A DNA stretch of 60,857 bases from CAVTHW01 sp963734625 (lineage in GTDB: Bacteria; Acidobacteriota; Terriglobia; Bryobacterales; Bryobacteraceae): assembly GCA_963734625.1 (NCBI GenBank), contig CAVTHW010000013.1, positions 1-60,857 of the forward strand, read 5' to 3'. The notes beneath the pieces are model-generated. The model was not told the origin of the DNA. It worked only from the letters and a program-made list of their open reading frames with translations, and searched no databases. Numbering within the stretch: the stretch's first letter is position 1; each line of letters opens with the position of its first letter. Shown piece by piece: positions 19,279 through 29,783 of the stretch. Both the position numbers and the translations under genes were made by a program.

Positions 19279-19963
19279 GAAAATCTCCTATAGCGTTGGC
19301 GGCCGCCCGGCCGCGCCGATATAATCTGAATACCTCGGGGATCCCGGTGATGGGGTGCCGCAGAGCCGCCCATGCGATTCGCGCCTTGCCGAGCCGCCCG
19401 TCCCCGCAGCGAAGCGCGTTGAAATCCATTCGGAAGTCCTCTTCAGCCAGATCTGTCACTCCCCGAATGCAATAGAAGGGGACGCCCCATCGCGCCGCGC
19501 GGGCCCCGACGGCCGCGGCTTCCATCTCGACCGCGGAAGCTCCCAAAGAGCCCAAGCTGCGCTTCTCTTTCGCAGTCTGAATCACGCGATCGACCGAGAG
19601 CAGGCGTCCCGTGGCGCATGGCCGGGCGCAATCCGGGCTCCGCGCGTCAATGGCATCCGGCTCCCCGGGCGCAGCCACGCTGGTGGCGACGAAAACTTCC
19701 CCCGCCCCGAGCGCGGGGTCCAGCGCTCCGCAGAAACCGGTACTGACGACGGCATTCGCCTCCCCCCGGAGCCAGGCCACGTCGCAGGCTTCTCCCGCCA
19801 ACGCGGAACCCGCGCCGTGCGCGACCAAGATCATACGCAGTCCGTTCAGCTCGACCTCTCTCGCAAACCGCAGCGGCCACCCCAACCGGGCGTCCCGGCG
19901 GCAATGCCGCCGCAGTCCGGCGAATTCCATAGCCTCCGCGGCCACTAGCAACAGCTTCCGCAA
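19259..19963 (-). CDS. hpnG: hopanoid-associated nucleoside phosphorylase HpnG
   Basis: This is a purine nucleoside phosphorylase/MTA-SAH-nucleosidase-fold protein of about 234 residues. Family landmarks are GFCGALDPALGAGEVFVA and GASAVEMEAAAVG, the latter matching the nucleosidase VxMExAA signature. In hopanoid pathways HpnG removes adenine from adenosylhopane to give ribosyl- or phosphoribosylhopane. The frame is open to 20,017, but the family N-terminus (RKLLLVAAEAMEF) starts at a TTG at 19963, just after the hpnA stop. That start gives nearly no overlap with hpnA and is preferred. Confidence 0.85.
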   Translation of the reverse strand: MRKLLLVAAEAMEFAGLRRHCRRDARLGWPLRFAREVELNGLRMILVAHGAGSALAGEACDVAWLRGEANAVVSTGFCGALDPALGAGEVFVATSVAAPGEPDAIDARSPDCARPCATGRLLSVDRVIQTAKEKRSLGSLGASAVEMEAAAVGARAARWGVPFYCIRGVTDLAEEDFRMDFNALRCGDGRLGKARIAWAALRHPITGIPEVFRLYRRGRAAANAIGDFLADCRF

Positions 19964-19964
19964 A

Positions 19965-20939
19965 TCAACAATACCCGTTGGCGCGGAACCAATCCACAGC
20001 CCTCTTGAGAGCGCCATCCACGCCGCCTGGAGTATACCCCAACTCGCGCGCCGCTTTCTGGTGCGACACCCACATCTTCCGGCGGGACATCCGGACCGAA
20101 TCCAGGGCGATCCGGGGCGCTCGCCCAGTCAGGCGTGCCCACCCCGTACTGGCCGCCCCCGCGGCGTAAGCCAGCGCGTAAGGAATCCTGGTGGCCGGCG
20201 CCGGCCGCCCGCTCGCCGCCGCCAGTCGCCCAGAATCTGCTCCAGCGTCAGGTTCTGACAGCCGAGGATGTACCTCTCCCCGGTCCTGCCCCGCTCGCAC
20301 GCCAGGTAGTGGCCGGCGGCGACATCCCGAACGTCGACCAGATTCAAACCGGTGTCTACAAAAGCCGGCATCGCCCCGCGCAAAAAATCCACGGTGATCT
20401 TGCCGGTCGGCGTGGGCTTGAAGTCATGGTCGCCGACCGGCGCCGTGGGATTCACAATCACCACCGGCAGCCCTCCCCTGGCGCACTCCAGCGCAACCTG
20501 TTCCGCCAGATACTTCGACCGCTTGTAAGCGCCGGTCATCTCGCTCAAGCTGACCGGGCTGGTTTCGTCCCCTTCCCCGTTACCGGGAAACCCGATGCAG
20601 CCCACCGTGCTGGTGTAGACGATCCGCTCGACTCCCGCCTTGCGGGCCGCCTCCAGCATGTTTCTCGTGCCGTCCACATTGGAGCGGTACAACTGGCCCG
20701 AATCGCGCGCCCATAAGCGATAGTCCGCGGCCACATGGAACACCAGCGCCGCATCCGGCTACCGCCCGCTCCAGCGAATCAGGATCGCATAAATCGCCGG
20801 CGGCCGCTTCCACGTCCAGTTCGCGCAACCTGCCCGGCGGACGGACCAGCGCCCGGACCCGGTGTCCGCGTTCCAGCAACAACCGGGCTACGTGCCATCC
20901 TACAAATCCCGTCGCGCCGGTGACCAGAGTCGGCTTCAC
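19965..20939 (-). CDS. hpnA: HpnA, NAD-dependent epimerase-like (two frameshifts)
   Basis: This is an extended short-chain dehydrogenase. The N-terminus TGATGFVGWHVARLLLERG holds the Rossmann GxxGxxG, the catalytic Y-x3-K is in GAYKRSKYLAE, and the C-terminus is KMWVSHQKAARELGYTP. No single frame covers it. Frame one runs to about 20,760, frame two (DAALVFHVAADYR... LTLEQIL) from there to about 20,215, and frame three to 19,965. Both shifts lie in GC-rich short repeats and look like single-base indels. HpnA is linked to hopanoid side-chain modification, but its exact reaction is unsettled. hpnH ends 9 bp upstream. Confidence 0.8.
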
Positions 20940-20948
20940 TTTTCTTCT

Positions 20949-22040
20949 CTACCGAAGAACCCAGTGCAGCAGTCGCAGGTTATCGCCCGGCTGCCCGTTG
21001 ATGCCCAGGGCCGCGGAAGGCTCGTAGCCGCAGTGGACCATGCAGTGCTCGCAGCGCGGGTCGTTGCCGCGGCCGAAACTCTCCCACGGCGTCTTGGTCA
21101 TTAGTTCCTCGAAGGACTGGAAGTGGGCGTCCGTGATCAGGTAGCACGGGCCCTTCCAGCCCATTGGGTTGTAGGTCGGGTTTCCCCAGGCCGTGCAGGG
21201 GAGGTCGCGCTTGCCCTGCAAGAAATCCAAATAGGAAGGCGTGCTGTTCAGGCGGAACCGCCGCGCCAGGCGTTCGATATCCTTGAATTTTTCCTGGACG
21301 TCCTCGCGCGTCATGAAGATTTCGCGATCATCCACCGCGGTGTATCCGTACGCCGGCGAGAGCATGTAGCCATCCACGCCGAGAGGATCGAGGAATTCGA
21401 GCAGAGCCTCGACCTCACGCATGTCGGTCTCCCGGTAGATCGTCGTGTTCGTCGAGACCTTGAAGCCCGCCCGCTTGGCGGCCTTGACGCCCTCCACCGC
21501 CTCGCGGAAGACACCGGGGCGCTCGACCAGCCGGTCGTGCGTTTGCTCCAACCCGTCCAGGTGAATGTTGAAGAAGAACCGTCCGTCCGGCCGAAACTCC
21601 CCCAGATGCTTCCGGAGCAGCAGCCCGTTGGTGCAGAGATAGATGCGCCTGTTCCTGGCGAGCAAGGCGGTCACCAGCGCGCCGATTTCGGGGTAGAGCA
21701 GCGGCTCGCCGCCGCAGATGGAGACGATGGGCGCCGCGCACTCGTCCGACGCGGCCAGGCACTGCTCGACGGTCAGCCGCCGCCCCAGGGTCGAGTGGTA
21801 TTCCCGGATGCGCCCGCAACCGGTGCAAGTCAGGTTGCAGGCGTGCAGCGGCTCCAGCATCAGCACCAGCGGGAATCGCTTGTCGATCATCGGGTGCGGA
21901 CGCCCTGGCTGGACGATGCGGAACGGACTTGCCGGATCGGCCGGGGAAGACAGATCCCGCTGCCACTCAGGCTTCGGCCGCAGCTTGTTCCGGGCGATGT
22001 AACTCGCCATGCCGGCAGTCATCGATAGCGGGAATCTCAA
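20949..22040 (-). CDS. hpnH: hopanoid radical SAM protein HpnH
   Basis: The 363-residue radical SAM enzyme has its [4Fe-4S] cysteines at C68, C72 and C75 in ACNLTCTGC (Cx3Cx2C). HpnH adds a 5'-deoxyadenosyl group to diploptene to form adenosylhopane, the first committed step to C35 hopanoids. The C-terminal part includes HC-rich YDPRCEHCMVHCGYEPSA-type sequence (ending near CMVHCGYE), as in HpnH. Its ATG overlaps the shc stop (ATGA). Confidence 0.92.
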   Translation of the reverse strand: MRFPLSMTAGMASYIARNKLRPKPEWQRDLSSPADPASPFRIVQPGRPHPMIDKRFPLVLMLEPLHACNLTCTGCGRIREYHSTLGRRLTVEQCLAASDECAAPIVSICGGEPLLYPEIGALVTALLARNRRIYLCTNGLLLRKHLGEFRPDGRFFFNIHLDGLEQTHDRLVERPGVFREAVEGVKAAKRAGFKVSTNTTIYRETDMREVEALLEFLDPLGVDGYMLSPAYGYTAVDDREIFMTREDVQEKFKDIERLARRFRLNSTPSYLDFLQGKRDLPCTAWGNPTYNPMGWKGPCYLITDAHFQSFEELMTKTPWESFGRGNDPRCEHCMVHCGYEPSAALGINGQPGDNLRLLHWVLR

Positions 22041-23975
22041 GCTTCCTCCGCCCCGTCCGCTTTACGCGCTTTCAAGTAGTTCGCGAGCGCCAGCAGGGGG
22101 AACGACTGGCGGTACAGGTGGTAGGCAAGGTAGAAGACCTTGGGGAAACCCGTACCGGTGGCCAATTCCTCATCCCAGCCCCCGTCGCCACGCTGGGTGC
22201 GCGCGAGGTGCTCAATGCCCTGGACCACGCTGGAACTGCGCGAGTCGCCGGCGGCCAGCAACCCCAGCACGGCCCAGGCGGTCTGCGACGGCGTACTTTC
22301 GGCCGGGGTGAAGCTCCGGTTGTCGTAGCTGGCGCAGCTTTCGCCCCAGCCGCCGTCCGCGTTCTGAACCGAGCGGAGCCATTCGGCCGCGCGCAGGATG
22401 TAGCGCTTCGCGGTCGCTCTCGCCGGCCGCCCGCAGGCCGCGCAGGGCGAGGAAGGTTCCGTAGACGTAGTCCACGCCCCAGCGCCCGTACCAACTTCCG
22501 TCCTGCTCCTGGGTTCGAATCAGGTACTCGACGCCACGCCGGATGGCCGGGTGGCCGCCCTCGACGCCGCACGAGCACAACGCCTCCATCACCCGGCCGG
22601 TGATGTCCGGGCAGGTCGGGTCCAGCATCGCGTTGTGATCGGCGAAGGGGATTTCGCTGAGCGGTTCCCAGTTATTGTCGACGTCGAAGGCGGCCCAGCC
22701 GCCGTCCCGAGACTGCATACCGAGAAGCCAGTCTACGGCGCGTTGGGTCGAGGCCTTCTGCGCGGCGGCGTCGGAGGCGCGGGCGTCCTTGAGCGCCAGC
22801 AGGACCATCGCCGTGTCGTCGATGTCCGGGTAGAATTCGTTGGCGAACTCGAAGTACCAGCCCGCCGGCTCGATCGAGGGCCGCTTCACCGCCCAGTCGC
22901 CCTTCCGGCGAACTTCTTTGCCTAGAATCCAATCGGCCGATTTCGAGAGGGCTTCCGCGGGGGCCATCCCGCTTTCGGCCAGCGCGAAGCCGGCAATCGC
23001 CGTGTCCCAGACAGGCGAGAAGCAAGGCTGAAAGAAGAAGCGCTCCCCGTCGTCAGTCAGCAGTCGGTTGAACTGCCGCTCCGCCTCTACAAAGTCCGGA
23101 TGGTTCCGCGGGTAGCCGAGCAGATCCAGCGCCATGATGACGTACATCATGGGCGGATAGATGGCGCCCAGGCCGTCGGAGTAGCGCGTCCGCGCCAGCA
23201 TCCAACGCTCCGCTTCGCGGATGGCCTTCCGGCGCAGAGCCTGAGAGCCATGCTTCTCCCAGAACTTCACCAGCTTGTCGGCGTGCAGGAACAGGCTGCT
23301 CAGACTCAGGAACGATTTTCCGCCCCGGTAGGTCATCTTCGCGCCGGGCAGGAACAACTCGCCCAGATCGAATCCGACCGGCACCGGCCGTTTGGGCGCA
23401 TGCGCGTCCACGATGGCCAGCGGCAGAACGATGGCCCTGGTCCAGGACGACATCTGATAGATGAAATTTCCGGGCAGCAAGATCATCTCCGGGGGAATGG
23501 AGGGGCGGCTCTCCCGCGGGTAAAGGTCGAAAAGGCTCAGGTTGATCTTGACGTAGCTATTGGCGGCTTGAATTCCGCCCAGCGACAGGATGCGTTCGCG
23601 GGCGCGGCTCAGTTCCGGCCCGTCGGCGGGCACGCCTGCCACCTTCAGGGCGAAGTAGGCCTTGACCGTGGCACTGATTTCCGAAGGCCCCTTCGGGTAG
23701 ATATTGAAGCCGCCGTCGGGCAACTGCCGCGCCAGGATCGAGCGCGCCGCCTTGTCCACCAGGTCCCTGGTGGGCGGGTTCCAGGTGCTGCCGTCCGGCG
23801 GGTGGAGCCACAGTTGCACCAGAACAAAGTCGGACTCGAGCGTGGTATCGGCAGTAAGCTCGCCCCACCAATATCCGTCCGGCCGCTGCAAGCTCAGCAG
23901 GTACTCGGCGCTCCGCCGGGCGGCATCGCAGGCGGCGCTCACGGCGCCGTGATCGAGTTGCGCGCGGGGCGTCAT
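22037..23975 (-). CDS. shc: squalene-hopene cyclase (one frameshift)
   Basis: This membrane-associated triterpene cyclase converts squalene to hopene and diplopterol. The catalytic acid motif DIDDTA is at residues 384-389 (canonical DxDDTA). Several QW repeats are visible (QLPDGGFNIYPKG, QSRDGGWAAFD, QEQDGSWYGRW, QNADGGWGES). The long frame runs to about 22,410 (GLRAAGESDREA) and then goes out of phase. The C-terminus continues in the next frame (RYILRAAEWLRSVQNADGGW... AWAVLGLLAAGD) to the stop at 22,037, giving about 645 residues, normal for the family. A one-base indel near 22,410 explains it. It overlaps ispH and hpnH by 4 bp each. Confidence 0.92.
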
Positions 23976-24979
23976 TTGAGAGTGGCTCCGGCTCGGCTAT
24001 CCGGAAGTCGCACGAGTTCGGAAGGCAGCGAGAAGCGAACCTCCTCTTCCTTCACTCGAAGATCCTCAACCCGCCCGAACCCGTAGCGTTGAAGCGAGGC
24101 GATCAGATCCTGGACCAGGTACTCGGGAGCGGAAGCACCCGCGGTCACCGCCACGGTGCTCACCTTCTCCAGCCAGGACGGCTGCACCTCGCCTGCGTCA
24201 TCCACCAAATAGGCCGGCACACCGCTCTGCTCGCAGACTTCCACCAGCCGTTTGGAGTTGGAGCTATTCCGCGAACCCACCACCAGCAACAGGTCGCAGG
24301 CCGGCGCCGCCGCCTTCACCGCGAGCTGGCGGTCCTGGGTGGCATAACAGATATCATGCGCCGGGGGGCCTTGGATGGCGGGGAACCGCCGCCACAACCG
24401 CTCGACGATGGTCCTGGTCTCGTCCAGGCTGAGAGTCGTCTGGGTGATGTAACACACTCTGTCGGGATTGGTAACTTCCAAAGAATCCACATCTTCAAGA
24501 GTCTCGACAATGACCGTAGAGGCAGGCGCCTCTCCCAGCGTTCCAACCACTTCGTCGTGTTCCCGGTGCCCGATCAGGATGATCGTGTACCCCTGGCTCG
24601 CGAACCGGGCGGCCTCCATGTGGACCTTGGTCACCAGGGGACAAGTGGCGTCAATAACCTTAAGCCGCCGTTCGGCCGCAGCCTGGCGGACCGCAGGGGA
24701 GACTCCGTGGGCGCTGAAAATGACTCGCTCTCCGCGGGGCACCTCGTCAACTTCCTCCACACAGACCGCGCCGGCGGCGCGTAACTCCTCCACCACGAAC
24801 CGATTGTGAACGATCTCCTTCCTGACGTAGATGGGTGGGCCGAACTGGTCCAGGGCTATCCTCACGACGTCGATGGCGCGCACAACCCCGGCGCAGAAGC
24901 CTCGTGGAGTCAACAGTAGAATCTTCTTATCGGCGGCAGACAAGGCGCCGCTTCCCCGCAACGACATGATTACGTTCAT
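23972..24979 (-). CDS. ispH: 4-hydroxy-3-methylbut-2-enyl diphosphate reductase
   Basis: IspH is the last enzyme of the MEP pathway and makes IPP and DMAPP from HMBPP. The three Fe-S cysteines are C29 (PRGFCAGV), C113 (IDATCPLV) and C211 (HDICYATQ). The HMBPP-binding histidine and threonine/serine motifs (FSAHGVSP, ITQTTLS, SRNSSNSKRL) are present. The 335 residues from ATG 24979 include a short N-terminal extension; ATG 24967 is an alternative. It is the first gene of the hopanoid operon, so isoprenoid precursor supply is transcribed with the cyclase. Confidence 0.95.
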   Translation of the reverse strand: MNVIMSLRGSGALSAADKKILLLTPRGFCAGVVRAIDVVRIALDQFGPPIYVRKEIVHNRFVVEELRAAGAVCVEEVDEVPRGERVIFSAHGVSPAVRQAAAERRLKVIDATCPLVTKVHMEAARFASQGYTIILIGHREHDEVVGTLGEAPASTVIVETLEDVDSLEVTNPDRVCYITQTTLSLDETRTIVERLWRRFPAIQGPPAHDICYATQDRQLAVKAAAPACDLLLVVGSRNSSNSKRLVEVCEQSGVPAYLVDDAGEVQPSWLEKVSTVAVTAGASAPEYLVQDLIASLQRYGFGRVEDLRVKEEEVRFSLPSELVRLPDSRAGATLK

Positions 24980-25024
24980 TATAACAAGCGGTTGGGGGCG
25001 CGAACCGGTGTAAACGTCGCTCTT

Positions 25025-26344
25025 TTACCGGATCGAGAAGAGCGTGTTCTGACCGCGCAGGTAGATCTCGCCGTCCACAATAGCGGGCGTGGCGATGAAT
25101 ATCTGGCCAGCGAGCGTGTTGGTTGCCAGCACCTCGAATTTCTCGCCCATTCGCACCACGACCACATCCCCGTCCTCTGTCGCCAGGTAGAGCTTGCCGT
25201 TGGCGCCCACCGGCGAAGACTTGAAGCTGTAGGGCTTGGGCAGCCGCTCCTGCTGGTAGTAGGGCTTGCCTGTCTTGGCGTCGAAACAGGAGAGCGTGCC
25301 CGAATCGGTAAGCACGTAGAGCTTGCCCTCGTGCAGCACCGGCGACGGAGTATACGAGTTGCCCCGCTGATTCTGCCATAGGATTGCATCGGTGCCGGTC
25401 AGATTGCCCTCGCGGCCCAGTTGGATGGCGAGCAGGTTGGGCTGCTGGTAGCCGCTCATCACGATCAGCGTCCCAGCCGCGGCCACCGGCGCCGGGATCG
25501 TGTTCCGGCCCAGGCCGGTTGCCTGCCAGATCTGCTTGCCGCTCTCAAGATCGTAACCGGCGACGAATTTGGTGGCCGAAACTATCACCTGCTTTCGGCC
25601 GCCCACCGACGTGATCAGGGGGTTGGCCCAGGATGATCCCGGAGGACGCGGCACGCGCCAGAGTTCGCGTCCCGTGTTCTTGTCCAGCGCCACCAGAAAC
25701 GAGTCGCCTTCCTGATCGAACAACAGCACCAGCGTGTCGCCGTCCAGCGCCGGCCCCACACCCTCGCCGAAGCTCATGAGCATCCTCATTTGCACGCCGA
25801 AATCCTTCTCCCAGACGAGCTGGCCGTCGTGCGTGTAGCAGTAGACCCCGCGCGACCCGAAGAAGGCGATTACGTGCTTGCTATCCACCACCGGAGAGTT
25901 CGAAGCGAAGCTGCCGTATTGGGAATGATAGCCCTCGTGCGGCGAGGCCACACGCGCCACCTTCTCCCAGAGCTGCTTGCCGGTCTTGCGATCGTAAGCC
26001 AGCACGACAAACCTGTGCTCCGGCTGCGGACCGCTGGAGCCGCCAAAGCCGCCACGGCCGCCGGGTGCCGCCGCCGCCGGGCTGGCCGGCGCATTGCCCG
26101 TCGGCACGGCAGTGGTGAGGAAGATCCGGTCTCCCCATACCACGGGAGAGGAGTTGCCGCGCCCGGGGACGGGGACCTTCCACGCGATGTGATCCTTGTC
26201 GCTCCAGTTGAGCGGAGCGTCGCCGCGAGCCATTCCATCGTCATTGGGGCCGCGCCAGCGGGCCCAGCCGTCGGGAGCCTGAGCGGCGGCGCCAAACGCG
26301 GCGGCCACAAGGGCAATGATGAGACCTCTGAGTGTTCTTTGCAT
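25025..26344 (-). CDS. secreted PQQ-like beta-propeller protein (copy 1)
   Basis: The 439-residue protein has a signal peptide (LIIALVAAAFGAAAQA) and then WARWRGPNDDG, the N-terminal signature shared by all the propellers here. Repeats of the type AYDRKTGKQLWEK, ALDKNTGRELWRV and GYDLESGKQIWQA are blades of the PQQ_2/BamB-like fold. A Gly/Ala-rich loop at about residues 85-105 is an insertion. No catalytic residues of quinoprotein alcohol dehydrogenases are visible, so it is probably a binding or scaffold protein in the periplasm. It lies just downstream of the TonB receptor (17 bp), so the two are probably co-transcribed. Confidence 0.82.
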   Translation of the reverse strand: MQRTLRGLIIALVAAAFGAAAQAPDGWARWRGPNDDGMARGDAPLNWSDKDHIAWKVPVPGRGNSSPVVWGDRIFLTTAVPTGNAPASPAAAAPGGRGGFGGSSGPQPEHRFVVLAYDRKTGKQLWEKVARVASPHEGYHSQYGSFASNSPVVDSKHVIAFFGSRGVYCYTHDGQLVWEKDFGVQMRMLMSFGEGVGPALDGDTLVLLFDQEGDSFLVALDKNTGRELWRVPRPPGSSWANPLITSVGGRKQVIVSATKFVAGYDLESGKQIWQATGLGRNTIPAPVAAAGTLIVMSGYQQPNLLAIQLGREGNLTGTDAILWQNQRGNSYTPSPVLHEGKLYVLTDSGTLSCFDAKTGKPYYQQERLPKPYSFKSSPVGANGKLYLATEDGDVVVVRMGEKFEVLATNTLAGQIFIATPAIVDGEIYLRGQNTLFSIR

Positions 26345-26361
26345 AAGGTTGATTGTTCAAG

Positions 26362-29300
26362 TCAGAAGAGGAGCTTTAATCCGAACTGGATCCGGCGCGG
26401 ACTTTGAGCAGACTGAATTTTACCAAACGTCGGCGAGCCAAAGAAATTATCGGGAAGATCGAAGTTCGTGTGATTCAGAAAATTGAATGCCTCGGCGCGG
26501 AATTGAACCGCGGCGCTCTCGGACAGCGTGAGGTTCTTGACCAGCGACACGTTGATGTTCTGATAGCCCGGGCCGGTCACGATGTTACGGCCGGCGTTGC
26601 CGAAGCTGCCGTAGGGCGGCAGCGCGAATGCCGCCGTGTCGAACCACCGCTCCGGGGTGGGTCCGGACAACTCCGGGTTCCGCAGAACATTCGGCCGGTC
26701 GTTGGCGCCGAAACCGAGGTTCGCGCGGCCGGTGTTGCTGTTATCGAGGTCCGGGAGGAGAGCAACCGTGAACGGACGGCCGCTCTGGAAGGTCCAGATG
26801 CCGAAGGTTTGCCATCCGCCGCGCAGGCGTCCTCGCCCGAACGGCAAGTCCCAGGAATAGCTCAGCGAGAGCCGGTGCCGCAAATCGAAATTCGAAAGCC
26901 CACGCTCCAGGTTGGGGTGGCGGCTGTCCTGCGGGTAGTTCGGATCGCCCGCGCTGGAGAAGAAGCCGGAGCCTTCGTCAATCGACTTCGACCAGGTGTA
27001 GGAGGCCAGAGCCGCCATCCCGCGCTGGAGGTTTTGCTGGAAACGGACCTCGAGAGCGTGGTAATTCGAGTTCCCGCGTGATTCCAGCACGGTAATGTCG
27101 GCGAACTGCGGCACGGGCCGCGGATTGGGCTGCTGCGCGCTCGGGAGCGGCTGGTTGAGATCGCGGCCGCCGAGCAGCTTAGTGCCCTTCGAGCCGGCGT
27201 ACGCTAATTCCACCACCCGGTTGGAGCCGATCTCCCGCTGGAGGCTGAAGCTCCAGTGCTGCGTGTAAGCCGTGCGGAGGTTCCTCTGGAAGGTCAATGC
27301 GGATGATGGCAAAGCTACGGGGAAGTTCTGGGGAAACGGGTCGTACAGGGTGAGCGGAAGCTGTTCGAGCGGGAAATAGAGCTTGAAGTCGAAATACGGC
27401 GCGTTGAAGTAGAGGCCTTCACCGGTCGCCAGCGCGCCCTGGTCGTAGTACAAACCGTAGCCGGCGCGCAGCACCGTTCCGCTCTGGCCGGGGCTCCAGG
27501 CCAGCCCGATTCGCGGCGCCCAGTTATTGCGGTCGGGTTCGTAGCCGCCGCGAGGAATCCCGCTTGTGCCCACGCGAACCAGCGATTCAGTGGCGGGATC
27601 GTACACATTGGCGCGGTCGCCGGCGTCGACGGGGGGCGCGTTGTATTCGTAACGCAGACCCGCGGAGAGCGTCAGGTCCGGACGAAAACGCCAGGTGTCC
27701 TGGACAAAGAAATAGGCGCTGTGCGTGCGCAGGTGCTGGGGGTTATCGAGACGGGCGACCCCCGTCAGCGAGGGGAAGCCCTGGAGCATTTCGGCCAGTG
27801 CGTTGCCCGTCATACCAAGGAAGCTCAGGAAACCCCGCGCCATTTCGTCCCGATAGGCGTTCTGCTGGAGCCAGCGCAGGTCAACGCCCGCTTTGAGCAG
27901 GTGCCGGCCGCGGACATGGGTCGCCGTGTCGATGATCTGATAGCTGGTCCGGGCGCTTTGCTGCGGGTTGTGCGATTCGTCGCCGATCGGCCGAGTATCC
28001 GGTGATCGAGATCAGGCTGAGGCCGAGGTCTCGCGGGTTGCCGGAGACCTGCGGCAGGCCCACCTCGGCGTTCAGATTGCGGCTCAAATTCTCCTGGAAG
28101 GAACCAATCGAAATCCGATTGAAGCCCAGCCGGAACTCGTTCAGGAGGTTGGGCGTGAAGATGTGGGTCTCGCTGGCGACGGCGTTCTGCGCGCGCCACG
28201 GAACATTCGTTCCAAAACCGGGAATGGCGGCGAATGTCGGACCGGAAAAGGGTTCATACAGGCTGCGGTCGGCGAAACTGTAACGGACACCCAGGTCATC
28301 CGACCGGCTCAGGTTGTGGTCCAGGCGGACGTCGAAGTTGTCCTCGCGATCGCGCGCCGCGGGCGAAGAAACATAGTTCTGATTCGGCACGGACCGGTTG
28401 GGAAGCGGATACAAGGCGGCAATGGCCAGCCCGACCGGGTTGCGGCGCCCTTCGGGAATCACGTTGTCCGCAAAGGGAAGTTGCGTGAACAGATCGATCG
28501 CCAGGAGATTGCTGTGGGAGAAGTCACCCACCCGCTCCAGTTCGGTAGGGACGTTGGTGATGAGGGTGACGCCTTCCCGCAGGCGGCGGCCTTCGTAATC
28601 GCCGAAGAAGAACGTGCGGTTGCGGACGAGGGGACCGCCCACCGACGCTCCGAACTGGTTGCGCTGGTACTGCGGGCTCTTCTCGGTGGGAGGGGCGAAG
28701 AAGTTGCGGGCGTCCAGCCGGCGGTTCCGGAAGAACTCGTAGGCCGCGCCATGGAACTGGTTGGTTCCGGACTTGAGTACGACGTTCACCTGCCCGCCGG
28801 CGTTGCGGCCGAAGGAGGCGTCATAGGAGCCGGTGACGACCTCGAACTCCCGCACGGCGTCCACCGGAGGGGTCACGCCGATGCCGTTCAGTTGGGGGTC
28901 GCCGTTGAACACGCCGTCCAGGAGAAAGTTGTTGGAGTCCTCGCGCGCGCCGTTGACGTTGACGGCGAAATCGCCGCGAACCGTTCCGGCGGAGCCCTGG
29001 GCGGGAGGTGCGACACCGGGAAGCAGAAGGCTGAGCTCGAAGAAGTTGCGCCCATCCAGCGGCAGACCGGTGATCTGGCGGTTTTCGATCAGGCCGCCGA
29101 GCGCGGCGGACTCGGTGCGGAGCAGGCCGGCGGGGGCGGTCACCTCAATCGTGTCCGTGCGCTGGCCAGGGAGCAGCGGGATCTCGATCTGGATTTCCTG
29201 GTTCAGCCGCAGCGTGACCTCGCGGACGTACCGGCGATAGCCTTCGCGCTCGGCCTCAATCCGGTATTCGCCGGGCGGGAGGTTCGAAATCGTAAATCCG

Positions 29301-29485
29301 CCAAGGGTGTCCGTGACGGCGTCCCGAAGCCGGTTGGTTTCGAGGCTGACGATCTGGACCGTCGCGCCGGAGATCGGCGATCCGGACGCATCGGCGACAG
29401 TGCCGGTGATGGCGCCGCGGACCGATTGAGCAGGCGCCGCGGCCGGGAGCAGCAGCAAGAGCAGGAGGAGAATCTGAACCTTCAA
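26362..29485 (-). CDS. TonB-dependent receptor, Oar-like (one frameshift)
   Basis: This outer-membrane protein has a signal peptide (ILLLLLLLLPAAAPAQS), a carboxypeptidase-regulatory-like domain (residues 22-105 or so, GTVADASGSPISGATV), a plug (LDGRNFFELSLLLPGV... NQFHGAAYEFFRN) and a long beta-barrel ending in IQFGLKLLF, with a terminal aromatic. The two frames join near 27,990: the first reads LISITGYS, then the second continues IGDESHNPQQSARTSYQIIDTATHVRGRHLLKAG to the end. A one-base deletion is likely. Total length is about 1,040 residues, typical for the large acidobacterial Oar-like family. The ligand is unknown; family members are often tied to polymer or peptide uptake. Confidence 0.88.
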
Positions 29486-29783
29486 ATGGACCCCATTTCA
29501 GCCAGCTCACCAGCAAGAGGCTTACATCAATTCTCGCATTCCTGCCGGTTCAAGTGAGGACGGGGGGGAGTGTCTGAAAAGTGCGTTGAGGCGCGAGTCC
29601 AAATCGCAAAACCGGAGCCGGCTCCCCGGCCCATCACAACCTTCCAGCCGGCTTCCTAAGAACGCTGTTCGGTAATCAAGAGTGGCACAAGTCCGGCATG
29701 GCGACAAGGCAGTCGGTAAACGCATGAGGGGGCCTGGACGACACCTTAGACGAAACGAGCGTCTTCGAATGCCCCAGCGTCGC
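29486..29783. other. intergenic, start of a lower-GC stretch
   Basis: No coding frame with a credible protein on either strand. Base composition shifts to lower GC compared with the flanking receptor gene. Confidence 0.4.

Noticed and set aside
27968..29557. 529-codon open frame on the plus strand
   Set aside because: It is antisense to the TonB receptor, which carries a signal peptide, plug and barrel.
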